Positions 36,521 to 45,865 of a stretch of DNA of 64,000 nt are shown here, in pieces (the stretch's first letter is position 1; each line of letters begins with the position of its first letter). The stretch covers positions 488,275 to 552,274 of the forward strand of contig NZ_BMOV01000001.1 in the NCBI RefSeq assembly GCF_014647255.1. The letters run 5' to 3'. Both the position numbers and the translations under genes were made by a program. Source of the stretch: Iodidimonas muriae. Its GTDB lineage: Bacteria > Pseudomonadota > Alphaproteobacteria > Sphingomonadales > Rhodothalassiaceae. Under the pieces are notes generated by a model. The model saw nothing but the letters and a program-made list of their open reading frames with translations, was not told where the DNA came from and did not search any database.

Positions 36521-36949
36521 ATGCGTATTTATGGCTCTGGCAAAACCGATCAGACAAAATCCGCGCGCAAGTCTTCAAAGGCTTCGGGCGATGGCGCGAC
36601 ATTTGCGCAATCCATTGAGCAGTCCTCTTCTTCCAGCGCGGCAACGGGGACCGCGCGTGCGGCGCAATCGGCGCCTGTTACAGCGGTGGAATCGCTCTTG
36701 TCCTTACAAGAAGCGCCGGATGCAGCGGGGGCTCAATCAAAAGGATTGGCCCGGGCGCGGGATATGCTCGATATTTTGGAAGAGGTGCGCCGCGGCCTGT
36801 TGTTGGGGGCCATTCCACAAGGCAAGCTGCGCCAACTTGCACAGGCAACACGCCAACAACGGGAAGGCTTAGAAGACCCGGCTTTGATGTCCATTCTGGA
36901 CGATATCGAATTGCGCGCCGAGGTCGAACTGGCCAAGCTGGAACAATAA
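36521..36949 (+). CDS. fliX: Flagellar assembly regulator FliX
   Basis: 142 residues beginning MRIYGSGKT, with a serine/alanine-rich low-complexity segment (~20-60) and a helical C-terminal half (SKGLARARDMLDILEEVRRGLLLGAIPQGKLRQLAQATRQQ ... LDDIELRAEVELAKLE), the FliX family core. In Caulobacter FliX couples early flagellar assembly to FlbD activity and is likewise divergent from flgI. The start could also be a GTG at 36515. Confidence 0.88.
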   Translation: MRIYGSGKTDQTKSARKSSKASGDGATFAQSIEQSSSSSAATGTARAAQSAPVTAVESLLSLQEAPDAAGAQSKGLARARDMLDILEEVRRGLLLGAIPQGKLRQLAQATRQQREGLEDPALMSILDDIELRAEVELAKLEQ

Positions 36950-37192
36950 GCAAGTCATATCAACAAGTTAGACTTATTTGCACACGGTTCTTCAAAATTT
37001 TGAAAGAATCGGTCCGGTGCGGTTCTAACCGCTTGCCGCTTTGCTCTTAAATCTTTATAAAAACTGCGCGTCGCACATGCCATGCTCATGGGTTGGGCTT
37101 GTGGTTCTTATGGCTGCTAAGGGGGATATGTGCGGTGCCTGTGGGTAAAAACTTCCGCAGATGACCTTTGAGATAAGGAGCGGATAGACGGC

Positions 37193-37609
37193 ATGGATAC
37201 AGAATTATCATCGGATTATCGTCCCTCCAAGGACGAAGAGTTCATGAACGAGCGTCAGCAGGAATATTTCCGCCGGAAACTTGTGGCGTGGCGCGAAGAA
37301 ATTCTGAAAGAATCGCGCGAAACCTTAGAGAACCTTCAGCAAGACAGCCTGAAAGAACCAGATATAGCGGACCGGGCTTCTTCGGAAACCGATTGGTCGA
37401 TCCAATTGCGTACCCGGGATCGGCAGCGCAAGCTTGTGGCCAAGATCGAGGCGGCACTTCGTCGGCTGGATCAGGGCGAATATGGCTATTGCGAGGTGAC
37501 AGGCGATCCCATCTCTTTGCAAAGGCTGGATGCGCGCCCCATTGCAACCATGACGCTCGAAGCGCAGGAGCGGCATGAAAAAATGGAAAAAGTATATCGC
37601 GATGATTGA
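37193..37609 (+). CDS. dksA: RNA polymerase-binding transcription factor DksA
   Basis: Binds the RNA polymerase secondary channel and works with ppGpp. 138 residues: an N-terminal segment (EEFMNERQQEYFRRKLVAWREEIL), a coiled coil with acidic tip (LKEPDIADRASSETDWSIQLRTRDR) and a C-terminal zinc-finger-like region (GEYGYCEVTGDPISLQRLDARPIATM). Only one of the four zinc-ligand cysteines of E. coli DksA is present; this is a known pattern in alphaproteobacteria. The 243-bp gap before it contains a short palindrome at 36981-37001. Confidence 0.92.
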   Translation: MDTELSSDYRPSKDEEFMNERQQEYFRRKLVAWREEILKESRETLENLQQDSLKEPDIADRASSETDWSIQLRTRDRQRKLVAKIEAALRRLDQGEYGYCEVTGDPISLQRLDARPIATMTLEAQERHEKMEKVYRDD

Positions 37610-37651
37610 TTCTTGAAGGCTGTGTTTTGCTCTTGCATGGCCGCTTTTTCT

Positions 37652-37686
37652 TTCGTCACTCCCAGAATAAGTCCAGGAGTGACGAA
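37652..37686. repeat. Palindromic element between dksA and rnd
   Basis: TTCGTCACTCC (37652-37662) and GGAGTGACGAA (37676-37686) form an 11-bp stem with a 13-nt loop between the convergent genes. The GTCACTCC half resembles the palindromes after aspS. It could act as a terminator for either strand, but the T tract is poor. Confidence 0.6.
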
Positions 37687-37734
37687 GATAAGCGTTTAGG
37701 GCCACAAAGGGCGCGGAGCGCGTGCTGCTGCGGA

Positions 37735-38892
37735 TCAGTCTTTCTCGATCTCGACGATTTCAATGAGAGATCCGTCAGCCGTCAAGGCCAGTTCCCCGTT
37801 TTTCAAAGCCAAGGCATCGCGGCCATAAACATCATAACGCCATCCGGTCAGGGCTTTGATTTTCGGATCATCTTGCCGCGCCAATTCTTCAATATCGGCA
37901 CTATTGGCGACGAGTTTTGGCGCCACGCCCAGTTCATCGCATCGGCTTTTTAGCAACACCTTCAAAAGATCGGCGATGGGGGGTGTTTTTTGCGGAACAC
38001 GCGATTTCTTTGGCAAAACGGGCAGGGCGCTATCGGGTAAAGCTTGTGCATTTTGCAGGGCTTTCCATAAATCCTTCCCCGTGGCGCTGGCATGAAAGCC
38101 TTTGGACAAGCCCCTTACATGATCCAGTGCTTCCGGGCTTGAAGGGGGATGGGCGGACACTTCAAGCAAAATATCGTCTTTTGCCACGCGGTTTCTGGGA
38201 ATGTCGCGGCTTTGCGCCTGTTCCTCCCGCCACTGGGCCAAGGCTTGCAAACGGGCCACAAAGCGCGGCGTGCCAGAACGGAATTTGATCCGTTTCCACG
38301 CATCTTGTGGCTCCAGGCGATAGGTGGCCGGGCTGGTGAGAGTTTCCATTTCTTCCAGCACCCATGCCTCGCGCTTGCTGGAGACAAGTTGGCTGGAAAG
38401 CCTGTCATAAACCACACGAAGGTGGGTCACATCCCCCAAGGCGTAGTCCAGCTGCCGGTCAGACAATGGTCGCCGCGCCCAATCGGTGAAGCGGGCGGTT
38501 TTATCCAGCGATTTTCCGGCGATCTGCTTTACCAGCGTTTCATAACCGGCGGATTCGCCAAAACCGCAGACCATCGCCGCCACTTGTGTATCGAAAATGG
38601 GTGCAGGCAGTTTTCCTGTGGCATGGAAAAATATTTCCATATCTTGCCGGCAGGCGTGAAAGACCTTCAAAACATCAGGATTGAACATCAAATCGTAAAA
38701 AGAGCCGAGATCGAGATCTTCGCTCAATGTATCGATGGCAAAGGCCCCTTCGCTATCGGCAACCTGCACCAAACACAGCTTTGAATAATAACTGCTATCG
38801 CGCATGAATTCGGTGTCGACAGTGATATAGGCCGCTTTTGAGAGCCGTTCTGTAAGTGCCTCCAGAGAGGCTGTATCGGTGATCAGGGTCAT
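37735..38892 (-). CDS. rnd: Ribonuclease D
   Basis: 3'-5' exoribonuclease of tRNA maturation. The DEDDy exonuclease core shows VDTEFMRD (first acidic motif), HACRQDMEIF, and QLDYALGDVTHL (third motif with the catalytic Tyr/Asp). It is followed by an HRDC-type helical domain (SRDIPRNRVAKDDILLEVSAHPP). 385 residues from the ATG at 38892. The open frame that continues upstream to 40539 is antisense to aspS and not coding. Confidence 0.93.
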   Translation of the reverse strand: MTLITDTASLEALTERLSKAAYITVDTEFMRDSSYYSKLCLVQVADSEGAFAIDTLSEDLDLGSFYDLMFNPDVLKVFHACRQDMEIFFHATGKLPAPIFDTQVAAMVCGFGESAGYETLVKQIAGKSLDKTARFTDWARRPLSDRQLDYALGDVTHLRVVYDRLSSQLVSSKREAWVLEEMETLTSPATYRLEPQDAWKRIKFRSGTPRFVARLQALAQWREEQAQSRDIPRNRVAKDDILLEVSAHPPSSPEALDHVRGLSKGFHASATGKDLWKALQNAQALPDSALPVLPKKSRVPQKTPPIADLLKVLLKSRCDELGVAPKLVANSADIEELARQDDPKIKALTGWRYDVYGRDALALKNGELALTADGSLIEIVEIEKD

Positions 38893-39087
38893 GTGCTGAT
38901 AATTCTGTCTGTTAAAAATTGAGCTATACACATCTTTTGTCTGCAATCCCAGCCTTGAACAATACAAGATAGGGCGGTTGGTATGCTTGACAAAGAGTGG
39001 CGATCCATGCGCTTTACCCGCAATTGAAAGACTGCCAAAACCACATTGCCAGAACCGGCTCGCCGGAAACAAGCTCGAGTGATCTCT

Positions 39088-40890
39088 ATGTCCAATCCAG
39101 ATACTGCCAAAACCATCCATCAATATCGTACGCATCGGTGCTGCGATCTGCGCCAAAGCCATGTGGGCGATACCGTGCGCCTGTCCGGTTGGGTGCACCG
39201 TAAGCGCGACCACGGCAATTTGCTGTTCATCGATCTGCGTGATCATTATGGGATCACACAATTGGTTATGGATACGGATAGTGCCAGTTTCAGCGTTGCA
39301 GAAGGGCTGCGCTCTGAATCTGTGATCTGTATCGATGGTCATGTGGTCGAGCGTACGCCCGATACGGTGAACAAGGATCTGGATACCGGCGAGATCGAGG
39401 TTTATTGCGACAAGATCGAAGTGCTGTCCGCGGCGGAAGAATTGCCGATGCCCGTGTTTGGCGAGCAGGAATATCCCGAAGACATCCGTTTGAAATACCG
39501 TTTTCTGGATTTGCGCCGCGAAACCATGCACCGCAATATCGTTTTGCGCTCCAAGGTGATCTCGTCCATCCGTCGCCGCATGACAGATGAAGGCTTCATG
39601 GAGTTTCAGACGCCGATTCTCACCGCCTCGTCGCCGGAAGGCGCACGGGATTTTCTGGTGCCGTCGCGTTTGCATCCCGGTGAATTTTATGCGTTGCCTC
39701 AGGCGCCACAGCAGTTCAAGCAGTTGATCATGGTTGCGGGTTTCGACCGGTATTTCCAGATTGCTCCTTGTTTCCGCGATGAAGATGCCCGAGCTGACCG
39801 CAGCCCCGGTGAATTTTATCAGCTCGATGTGGAAATGAGCTTCGTTACCCAAGAAGATGTGTTCAATGCCATTGAGCCGGTTCTTCATGGTGTGTTTGAA
39901 GAATTCAGCAAAAAGCCGGTAACGAAACCGCCTTTCCCGCGTATTCCCTATGCGGAATCGATGCTGAAATACGGCAATGACAAGCCCGATCTGCGCAACC
40001 CCATTGAAATTGTTGATGTCACCGAACAATTCCGTGGCGGGGGCTTTGGCTTGTTTGCCAAGCTGATCGAGCAAGGTTCTGTGGTGCGGGCCATTCCCGC
40101 CCCCGGTGCGGGCGCGCGCCCCCGTGCTTTCTTTGACAAGATGAACGATTTTGCACGCTCCGAAGGCTATGCGGGGCTGGGCTATATCAATATCAAGGAT
40201 GGTGTACCCGGCGGTCCCATTGCCAAAAATCTTGGGGAAGAAAAAACGGCCCAATTGTTGTCGTTCCTTGGCCTTTCGGGCAATGACGGCGTGTTTTTTG
40301 CTGCCGGAACGCCTGCACAAGCGGCAAAGCTGGCAGGGATTGCACGGACCCGGGTCGGGGAAGAGCTGGGTCTGATCGATCAGGATGAATATAAATTCTG
40401 CTGGATCGTCGATTTCCCCATGTTCGAATATGATGAGGACGAAAAGCGCGTGGATTTCTCGCACAATCCGTTCTCTATGCCCCAAGGTGGTCTGGAAGCG
40501 CTGGAAACCAAAGACCCTCTGGATATTCTCGCTTATCAATATGACATTGTGTGTAACGGGATCGAGCTAAGCTCCGGCGCGATCCGGAACCATCGTCCCG
40601 ATATCATGATGAAAGCGTTTGAAATCGCCGGATATTCCAATGATGTTCTGGAAGAAAAGTTCTCGGGGATGCTTAATGCCTTCCGTTATGGCGCACCGCC
40701 CCATGGTGGCTTGGCCCCCGGCATCGACCGCATCGTGATGTTGCTGGCCGATGAACCCAATATCCGTGAAGTGATTTTGTTCCCGATGAATCAAAAGGCG
40801 GAAGACCTGATGATGGGTGCACCGGGTAGCGTGGATCTAAAACAACTGCGCGAGCTGCATATCCGCGTTGTGGAACCGCCGAAGAAATAA
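39088..40890 (+). CDS. aspS: Aspartyl-tRNA synthetase
   Basis: Class II synthetase, 600 residues from the ATG at 39088 ([18 protein letters not shown]). It has an OB-fold anticodon domain ([23 protein letters not shown]), catalytic motif 2 ([25 protein letters not shown]), the bacterial GAD insertion (~290-410) and motif 3 ([24 protein letters not shown]). An in-frame ATG at 39046 adds unconserved residues. It ends at a hairpin-rich intergenic region. Confidence 0.96.
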   Translation: MSNPDTAKTIHQYRTHRCCDLRQSHVGDTVRLSGWVHRKRDHGNLLFIDLRDHYGITQLVMDTDSASFSVAEGLRSESVICIDGHVVERTPDTVNKDLDTGEIEVYCDKIEVLSAAEELPMPVFGEQEYPEDIRLKYRFLDLRRETMHRNIVLRSKVISSIRRRMTDEGFMEFQTPILTASSPEGARDFLVPSRLHPGEFYALPQAPQQFKQLIMVAGFDRYFQIAPCFRDEDARADRSPGEFYQLDVEMSFVTQEDVFNAIEPVLHGVFEEFSKKPVTKPPFPRIPYAESMLKYGNDKPDLRNPIEIVDVTEQFRGGGFGLFAKLIEQGSVVRAIPAPGAGARPRAFFDKMNDFARSEGYAGLGYINIKDGVPGGPIAKNLGEEKTAQLLSFLGLSGNDGVFFAAGTPAQAAKLAGIARTRVGEELGLIDQDEYKFCWIVDFPMFEYDEDEKRVDFSHNPFSMPQGGLEALETKDPLDILAYQYDIVCNGIELSSGAIRNHRPDIMMKAFEIAGYSNDVLEEKFSGMLNAFRYGAPPHGGLAPGIDRIVMLLADEPNIREVILFPMNQKAEDLMMGAPGSVDLKQLRELHIRVVEPPKK

Positions 40891-40898
40891 TGAAAAAA

Positions 40899-40968
40899 CC
40901 TTCCTTACCCGTCACTCCCGGATCTGGTTCTTGATCCGGGAGTCCTGAGCGGGCGGAAGGCTTTTGTT
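40899..40968 (+). terminator. Terminator of aspS containing a palindromic repeat
   Basis: An outer stem CCTTCC (40899-40904) / GGAAGG (40955-40960) is followed by CTTTTGTTT. It encloses an inner perfect palindrome ACTCCCGGATC (40914-40924) / GATCCGGGAGT (40933-40943) with an 8-nt loop. The inner unit looks like a dispersed intergenic repeat that landed in, or became, the terminator. Confidence 0.6.
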
Positions 40969-40982
40969 TCATGAGAAAGGCT

Positions 40983-41013
40983 GGATTCCCAGATCAAGCC
41001 CGGGAATAACGAG
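40983..41013. repeat. Second palindromic repeat unit after aspS
   Basis: ATTCCC ... CCGGGAAT with GATCAAGC in the loop. Its reverse complement (TTATTCCCGGGCTTGATC) resembles the preceding unit, so these are two related copies 40 bp apart. Similar GC-rich intergenic palindromes are common in alphaproteobacterial genomes. Confidence 0.5.
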
Positions 41014-41024
41014 ACGGACGACAA

Positions 41025-42251
41025 TCAGGCGTCGGCCAGTTTTGTGTCGATGAGCACTTCGCTGTGCAAGGTGCGATGCACAGGGCATTTATCAGCGATT
41101 TCCAACAGCTTTATGCGTTGTTCGTCGCTCAGATCTCCTATCAATTCAATTTCACGGTCGATCTTGTCCAGCATGCCGTTATCCGTGTGGCAATTTTCAC
41201 AATCTTTTGCATGAATCTTTAAGTGCTTAAGCTGCACGGACACATGCTCGAGCGGAATGTTTTTGCGGTCTGCATACATGCGGATGGTCATGGATGTGCA
41301 CGCACCAAGGCCGGATAACAGATAGCCATAGGGGGAGGGACCGCGATTGTCGCCGCCATAGCTTTCCGGCTCGTCGGCGATCAGGATATGGCCGCCGGAA
41401 TTGACCGTTTGCGTGAACTTTCCGGTTCCCGCTTCGGCAACGATGGTGTGATCGTCATTGGGTTTGAAGCGGCTTTTCAATTCGGGGTTTTCCAGCCCTT
41501 TCACATAACGCCGCGCCCAGGAAACGATGACCTGCGAAACATAAGCCGCATCTTCCTTGGCACTCAGCAGGTGATCGGCTTTATCCAGCGAAATAAAGCT
41601 TTTCGGATGCTTTGCCGCCGCAAAGATATTTCCCGCATTTTCCACGCCGACAATTTGATCAAGCGGTGAATGAAACACCAATAAAGGCTTTTTCAGATTG
41701 GCGATGCGTTCTTTTTGATCGTGGCCCGCAATGTCATCAAGGAACTGCTTTTTCACGCGGAATGGCCGTCCGCCGATGGTTACTTCCGCTTCGCCATTTT
41801 TCGCAATGGTTTCGATATGATCTTCAAAATGATGACGAATATGCTCGGGATCGAAGGGCGCTCCCACCGTTGCCACACCCTCTACTTCTTCGATGCCGCC
41901 AGCCGCGGCAAGAACGGCGGCTCCGCCAAGGCTGTGGCCGATCATCAATTTCGGCGCTTCATAGTTGTCGCGCATGAAGGAAACGGCTTTTAGCAGATCA
42001 TCGATATTGGAGGAAAAATTTGTATTGGCAAATTCGCCGTCACTGGCCCCTAATCCGGTAAAATCAAAGCGCAAAGTGGCAATTCCAAGCTCGGCCAATC
42101 CGGCGGAAATACGTGATGCTGCAAACACATCCTTGGAACAGGTAAAGCAATGCGCGAACAAGGCATAAACGCGCGGACGCCCTTCGGGGAGATCAAGCCG
42201 CGCGGCAAGTTTTCCCTGTGTACCCTCGAAGGTGACCTTTTCGCTGCGCAT
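41025..42251 (-). CDS. Bifunctional alpha/beta-hydrolase - OsmC protein
   Basis: 408 residues with two domains. The N-terminal alpha/beta hydrolase (~1-255) has the nucleophile elbow GHSLGG and an upstream FDFTGLGASDG. The C-terminal OsmC/Ohr domain (~270-408) has GPSPYGYLLSGLGACTSMTIRMYADRKNI and the second cysteine in LLEIADKCPVHRTL. The paired cysteines suggest thiol peroxidase activity against organic hydroperoxides, with the hydrolase perhaps handling esters; the substrate is unknown. This fusion is a known recurring architecture. Confidence 0.9.
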   Translation of the reverse strand: MRSEKVTFEGTQGKLAARLDLPEGRPRVYALFAHCFTCSKDVFAASRISAGLAELGIATLRFDFTGLGASDGEFANTNFSSNIDDLLKAVSFMRDNYEAPKLMIGHSLGGAAVLAAAGGIEEVEGVATVGAPFDPEHIRHHFEDHIETIAKNGEAEVTIGGRPFRVKKQFLDDIAGHDQKERIANLKKPLLVFHSPLDQIVGVENAGNIFAAAKHPKSFISLDKADHLLSAKEDAAYVSQVIVSWARRYVKGLENPELKSRFKPNDDHTIVAEAGTGKFTQTVNSGGHILIADEPESYGGDNRGPSPYGYLLSGLGACTSMTIRMYADRKNIPLEHVSVQLKHLKIHAKDCENCHTDNGMLDKIDREIELIGDLSDEQRIKLLEIADKCPVHRTLHSEVLIDTKLADA

Positions 42252-42357
42252 AGAATTCTCCTTTTGGCAGTAAAACCGAAACTGGCAGTTCGTACTCTAG
42301 CCATAGCATGGCATGTCAGGCAGTCTCAGATAAGAATTTCATAAGGGAATGAAAGTC

Positions 42358-43500
42358 ATGGGCGCATTAAAAGGGATCACGATTGTTGAAATCGCCGGGA
42401 TCGGGCCGGGGCCTTTTGCTGCCATGCTGCTGGCCGATCAGGGGGCGCGGGTTATTCGTGTGGACCGTCCCGGTGCGTCTCAGGGGATTGGCAATCCCCG
42501 GCATGATATTCTTAATCGTGGGCGACAGTCTGTTGCGCTTGACCTTAAATCCCCAGCCGGATGCAAGGCTTTGCTGCGGATTGTGGCCCAAAGCGATGGC
42601 TTGATCGAAGGATTCCGCGCCGGCGTGATGGAACGCATGGGCCTTGGCCCCGATGATTGCTTGAAGGTGAATCCGCGCCTTGTTTATGGCCGCATGACAG
42701 GATGGGGCCAAAGCGGACCTTTGGCGCAAAAAGCAGGCCACGATATCAATTATATTGCCTTGAGCGGTGCTTTGGCTGCCATCGGCACCGCAGGGCAAAA
42801 GCCGGCCATTCCGTTGAATTTGGTGGGGGATTTTGGCGGCGGGGCGCTTTATTTGGTGTTTGGGATGCTGTGCGCTTTATTATCGGCCCGCACCACGGGG
42901 CAGGGACAAGTGGTGGATGCGGCAATGGTGGACGGTGTGGCCAGCCTGATGAGCATTGTATATCGGCTGGATGCTGACGGTTTGTGGCAAAGCAAGCGGG
43001 GCGCGAATTTATTGGACGGTGGTGCGCCTTTTTATGATGTGTATGAAACATCTGACGGGAAATATGTGTCGCTTGGGCCATTGGAGCCACAATTTTTCGC
43101 TGATTTCGTCAAGCGGATGGAGCTTCATGACAATCCGGCCTTTGCGCAGCCTTTCAATATGAAGCAATGGCCGGCTATGCGGGCCGCCATCACGCAACGG
43201 ATAGCCGAGAAAAGCCGTGATGCGTGGTGTGCGATTTTTGAGGGAAGCGATGCCTGTTTCGCACCGGTTCTGGATTATAAGGAAGCGCCGGATCATCCGC
43301 ATATGGTGGCGCGGGAAACATTCATCGAACAAGATGGTTTGCGCCAGCCTGCGCCGGCCCCGCGCTTGTCGAAAACACCGGGCAGGGTGCAGGGCCCCCC
43401 GCCTTTACCCGGAGAGCAAAGCGCAGATATTTTGGCGACATTCGGTTTTTCTGACGCAGAGATTGCTCAATTGCTCAATCCGCGAGACAATAAGGAATGA
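42358..43500 (+). CDS. CaiB/BaiF family CoA-transferase (alpha-methylacyl-CoA racemase-like)
   Basis: Class III CoA-transferase fold. 380 residues from the ATG at 42358, chosen because AAGGGA lies nine bases upstream (an ATG at 42349 touches it). Landmarks: [79 protein letters not shown]. The GHDINY aspartate and short length fit the racemase subgroup (Amacr) used in branched-chain fatty acid breakdown. Followed 21 bp later by the TPR-SPOR gene. Confidence 0.88.
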   Translation: MGALKGITIVEIAGIGPGPFAAMLLADQGARVIRVDRPGASQGIGNPRHDILNRGRQSVALDLKSPAGCKALLRIVAQSDGLIEGFRAGVMERMGLGPDDCLKVNPRLVYGRMTGWGQSGPLAQKAGHDINYIALSGALAAIGTAGQKPAIPLNLVGDFGGGALYLVFGMLCALLSARTTGQGQVVDAAMVDGVASLMSIVYRLDADGLWQSKRGANLLDGGAPFYDVYETSDGKYVSLGPLEPQFFADFVKRMELHDNPAFAQPFNMKQWPAMRAAITQRIAEKSRDAWCAIFEGSDACFAPVLDYKEAPDHPHMVARETFIEQDGLRQPAPAPRLSKTPGRVQGPPPLPGEQSADILATFGFSDAEIAQLLNPRDNKE

Positions 43501-43521
43501 AAATATGGGGAGCGTGAAAGA

Positions 43522-44946
43522 ATGAAGGTGAAATTGGCTCCGATAGCCTGCTTTTCAGCCCTTCTTGTGTTAAGCGCGTGCGCCACACAGCCTGAAGCTC
43601 CCGATCGGGGGCGCTCGGCTGGTGTTACCGATATGGATGCTGCCCGTCTCAAGCGTCTTGGCAAGAAATTTCAAGAGGCCGGGGAATGGCAAACCTCTAT
43701 GCAATTTTATAGTCAGGCCGTTCAGGAAGATCCCAAAGATCCGGATATTCATGCCGCGATCGGGCGGAATTTTTTTGAAATGCGAGCACGGGATGCCGCC
43801 AGGCAGAGTCTGGAGCGGGCCTTGGCTCTGGACCCGTATCACGATGAAGCCCTGATAACATTGGCCGCGCTTTCTATTGGCGACCACGCCCCGCAAAAAA
43901 CACTGGAATTGCTCGACCGGCTACACAAAAAAGGCCGGGGAACGGCGCAAAGCTATAATCTGGCCGCCATTGCCCATGATCTGATGGGGCAACCACTTAT
44001 GGCGCGCAAAGCCTATGCGGAAGGTCTGGTTCGCTCCCCTGATAATCCGGATATTATGAGCAATATGGCTTTGTCCCTTGCAATTTCAGGGGAATTTGAT
44101 GCTGCCAAAGATATTCTCGGCTCGTTGAGCGAACGGGCAAGTGCGGCAAATAAAAATGAGGGGGGGGCGCCCAGCAACGCGGCGCAGGAAAACCTTGCCT
44201 TGGTTGTGGCGATGGAGGGCAATGCAGAAGAAGCTGGCTTGATTGCATCTCAAGTGATGTCTGTTGGACAGGTGAAGGTTAATCAGCCATTTTATGATCG
44301 GCTGGCGTATCTGGCCCCCCAAGATCGGGCACAGGCGGTGTTTCTTGGCCAATTGCCGCAGCAAGAAGACAGTGTGGCTGAAGCCATCATAGCTGAAGAT
44401 ACCGAAGAAGAGGCGAAAACAGCCGATCAGGATGCTGCCGTGGTGGTTGTAGAGCTTGCTGATGATCTTGGTACGCAGGAAACACCGCCGATTTCTTCTG
44501 CAAATCTTGAGGATATGGCCACCGTTTCAGACAAGGTCGATCAAACGCTTGTTAAGCAAGATCGGGCAGGGCCAGAGCAAATGGCCGAAGCACCCATTGC
44601 CCCCACGCCATCTGCTGCAGATGAAAGCGTGATTGATACCACCGATGAAGAAACGGGCGATGAGGAAATCCCCGGCTATCACCTGCAACTGGGGTCTTTT
44701 TCCAGCGAAGCACGGCTTCAGCGCGGCTGGGAAAGTGTAAAATCTTTGAAGGTATTATCCTCTTTTGTACCGCTTTTCGAGCAGGCCCGATCCAATGACG
44801 GAGAGGAGGTCTGGCGGCTTTTGATCGGCCCGGTTTCAGGCTATAGCGCGGGCCGCGATATTTGTGATGTGCTTCAAAAAGCGAAGGCGGCCTGTGTGGT
44901 TTTGCCAGAAAAAAGCGATGTAGAAACGCTTGCTCTTGAAGATTGA
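43522..44946 (+). CDS. TPR lipoprotein with C-terminal SPOR domain
   Basis: 474 residues: lipoprotein signal with lipobox VLSAC (Cys20), TPR repeats in the region ~45-260 (FQEAGEWQTSMQFYSQAVQEDPKDPDIHAAIGRNFFEMR and LMARKAYAEGLVRSPDNPDIMSNMALSLAISGEFDAAK) that resemble TadD of Tad/Flp pilus loci. An acidic low-complexity linker (~290-385) follows, then a SPOR domain (YHLQLGSFSSEARLQRGWESV ... EVWRLLIGPVSGYSAGRDICDVLQ), which binds denuded peptidoglycan at division sites. No other tad genes are near. Role in septal or envelope processes is inference. Confidence 0.8.
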   Translation: MKVKLAPIACFSALLVLSACATQPEAPDRGRSAGVTDMDAARLKRLGKKFQEAGEWQTSMQFYSQAVQEDPKDPDIHAAIGRNFFEMRARDAARQSLERALALDPYHDEALITLAALSIGDHAPQKTLELLDRLHKKGRGTAQSYNLAAIAHDLMGQPLMARKAYAEGLVRSPDNPDIMSNMALSLAISGEFDAAKDILGSLSERASAANKNEGGAPSNAAQENLALVVAMEGNAEEAGLIASQVMSVGQVKVNQPFYDRLAYLAPQDRAQAVFLGQLPQQEDSVAEAIIAEDTEEEAKTADQDAAVVVVELADDLGTQETPPISSANLEDMATVSDKVDQTLVKQDRAGPEQMAEAPIAPTPSAADESVIDTTDEETGDEEIPGYHLQLGSFSSEARLQRGWESVKSLKVLSSFVPLFEQARSNDGEEVWRLLIGPVSGYSAGRDICDVLQKAKAACVVLPEKSDVETLALED

Positions 44947-45021
44947 AAAGATGACCGGGCCCCAATAGGCGATTAAGGTAAGGTCGCGCTCTTTGTTGAG
45001 AGGCCATGCACCGGTCTTTTG

Positions 45022-45060
45022 CCCCCAAAGAAACGAAAAATGCTCTTTGGGGGATGGTTT
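45022..45060. terminator. Terminator between convergent genes
   Basis: CCCCCAAAGA (45022-45031) pairs perfectly with TCTTTGGGGG (45044-45053); loop 12 nt, followed by ATGGTTTTGTT on the plus strand. It separates the TPR-SPOR gene from the convergent response regulator and could serve both. Confidence 0.75.
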
Positions 45061-45081
45061 TGTTAGGCCGTGTGAACAGGC

Positions 45082-45840
45082 TTAATCGATGGGTTCAATC
45101 CGGTCTGCAACCAACATATAACCCAACCGGCGTACCGTGCGGATCAGCTGTGGGCGTGTGCCATTTTGTTCCAGCTTGCGCCGTAAGCGGGTCACCTGAA
45201 TATCCACACTGCGTTCCGTCGCATCCATATCGGTGTGGGTCATATTCAGGATATGTTTGCGCGACAGCACTTTGTTGGGGTGATCGAGCAGGGCTTGCAA
45301 AAGCTTGAACTCTGCATTGGAAAGGGGAATGGCGCGGCCATCCTGTTCAAACAGGGTTTCCCGTAAAATATCGACAATCCAATCATCAACCCTGATCCGC
45401 TTTCCACTTATTGTAGGGCCGCTGGATGCTTGGCGTCGTGCTCTTAAAGAGGCGCCAACGCGGGCCACGAGTTCTTCGGGTTCAAAGGGCTTGGGAATAT
45501 AATCATCGGCCCCTTCTTCCAGACCACGCACCCGTTGAGCCGTTTGCGCAAGACCGCTTAGAACCAGAACGGGAATGCCGTATCGGCTTGTGAATTGACG
45601 CACCAAAATCATGCCATCCAGATCCGGCAATCCCAGATCCACAATGGCCAGATCAAGGGGGATGTCATTGGATTTGTCCAAGGCATCTGCACCGGTTGCA
45701 GCACGGTGTATATGGTGGCCTTCTGCCGCAAGGCAGCGCTCCACCAGATCGCCAATTTCTGCATCATCTTCAACGACTAAAATACGTGCGCCGTCGATGG
45801 CTTGCGGTCTTTTGGCAAGGTTTATCGCGGTATTCTCCAT
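45082..45840 (-). CDS. OmpR/PhoB-type response regulator
   Basis: 252 residues from the ATG at 45840 (MENTAIN; GGGGA about 5 nt upstream). The receiver domain has phospho-acceptor Asp68 (VDLGLPDLDG), switch residues and KPF. The winged-helix DNA-binding domain reads ILRETLFEQDGRAIPLSNAEFKLLQALLDHPNKVLSRKHIL ... RSVDIQVTRLRRKLE. Alternative in-frame starts at 45858 and 45930 would run into the kinase gene. It is downstream of, and on the same strand as, the hybrid kinase, so it is its likely partner. Confidence 0.92.
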   Translation of the reverse strand: MENTAINLAKRPQAIDGARILVVEDDAEIGDLVERCLAAEGHHIHRAATGADALDKSNDIPLDLAIVDLGLPDLDGMILVRQFTSRYGIPVLVLSGLAQTAQRVRGLEEGADDYIPKPFEPEELVARVGASLRARRQASSGPTISGKRIRVDDWIVDILRETLFEQDGRAIPLSNAEFKLLQALLDHPNKVLSRKHILNMTHTDMDATERSVDIQVTRLRRKLEQNGTRPQLIRTVRRLGYMLVADRIEPID

Positions 45841-45865
45841 GAAAATCCCCATCTTCATGTAAAGG

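Noticed and set aside
38893-40539. A 934-codon open frame extending rnd upstream
   Set aside because: It is the mirror of aspS on the other strand; RNase D homology starts at 38892 and the extension has no recognisable protein features.
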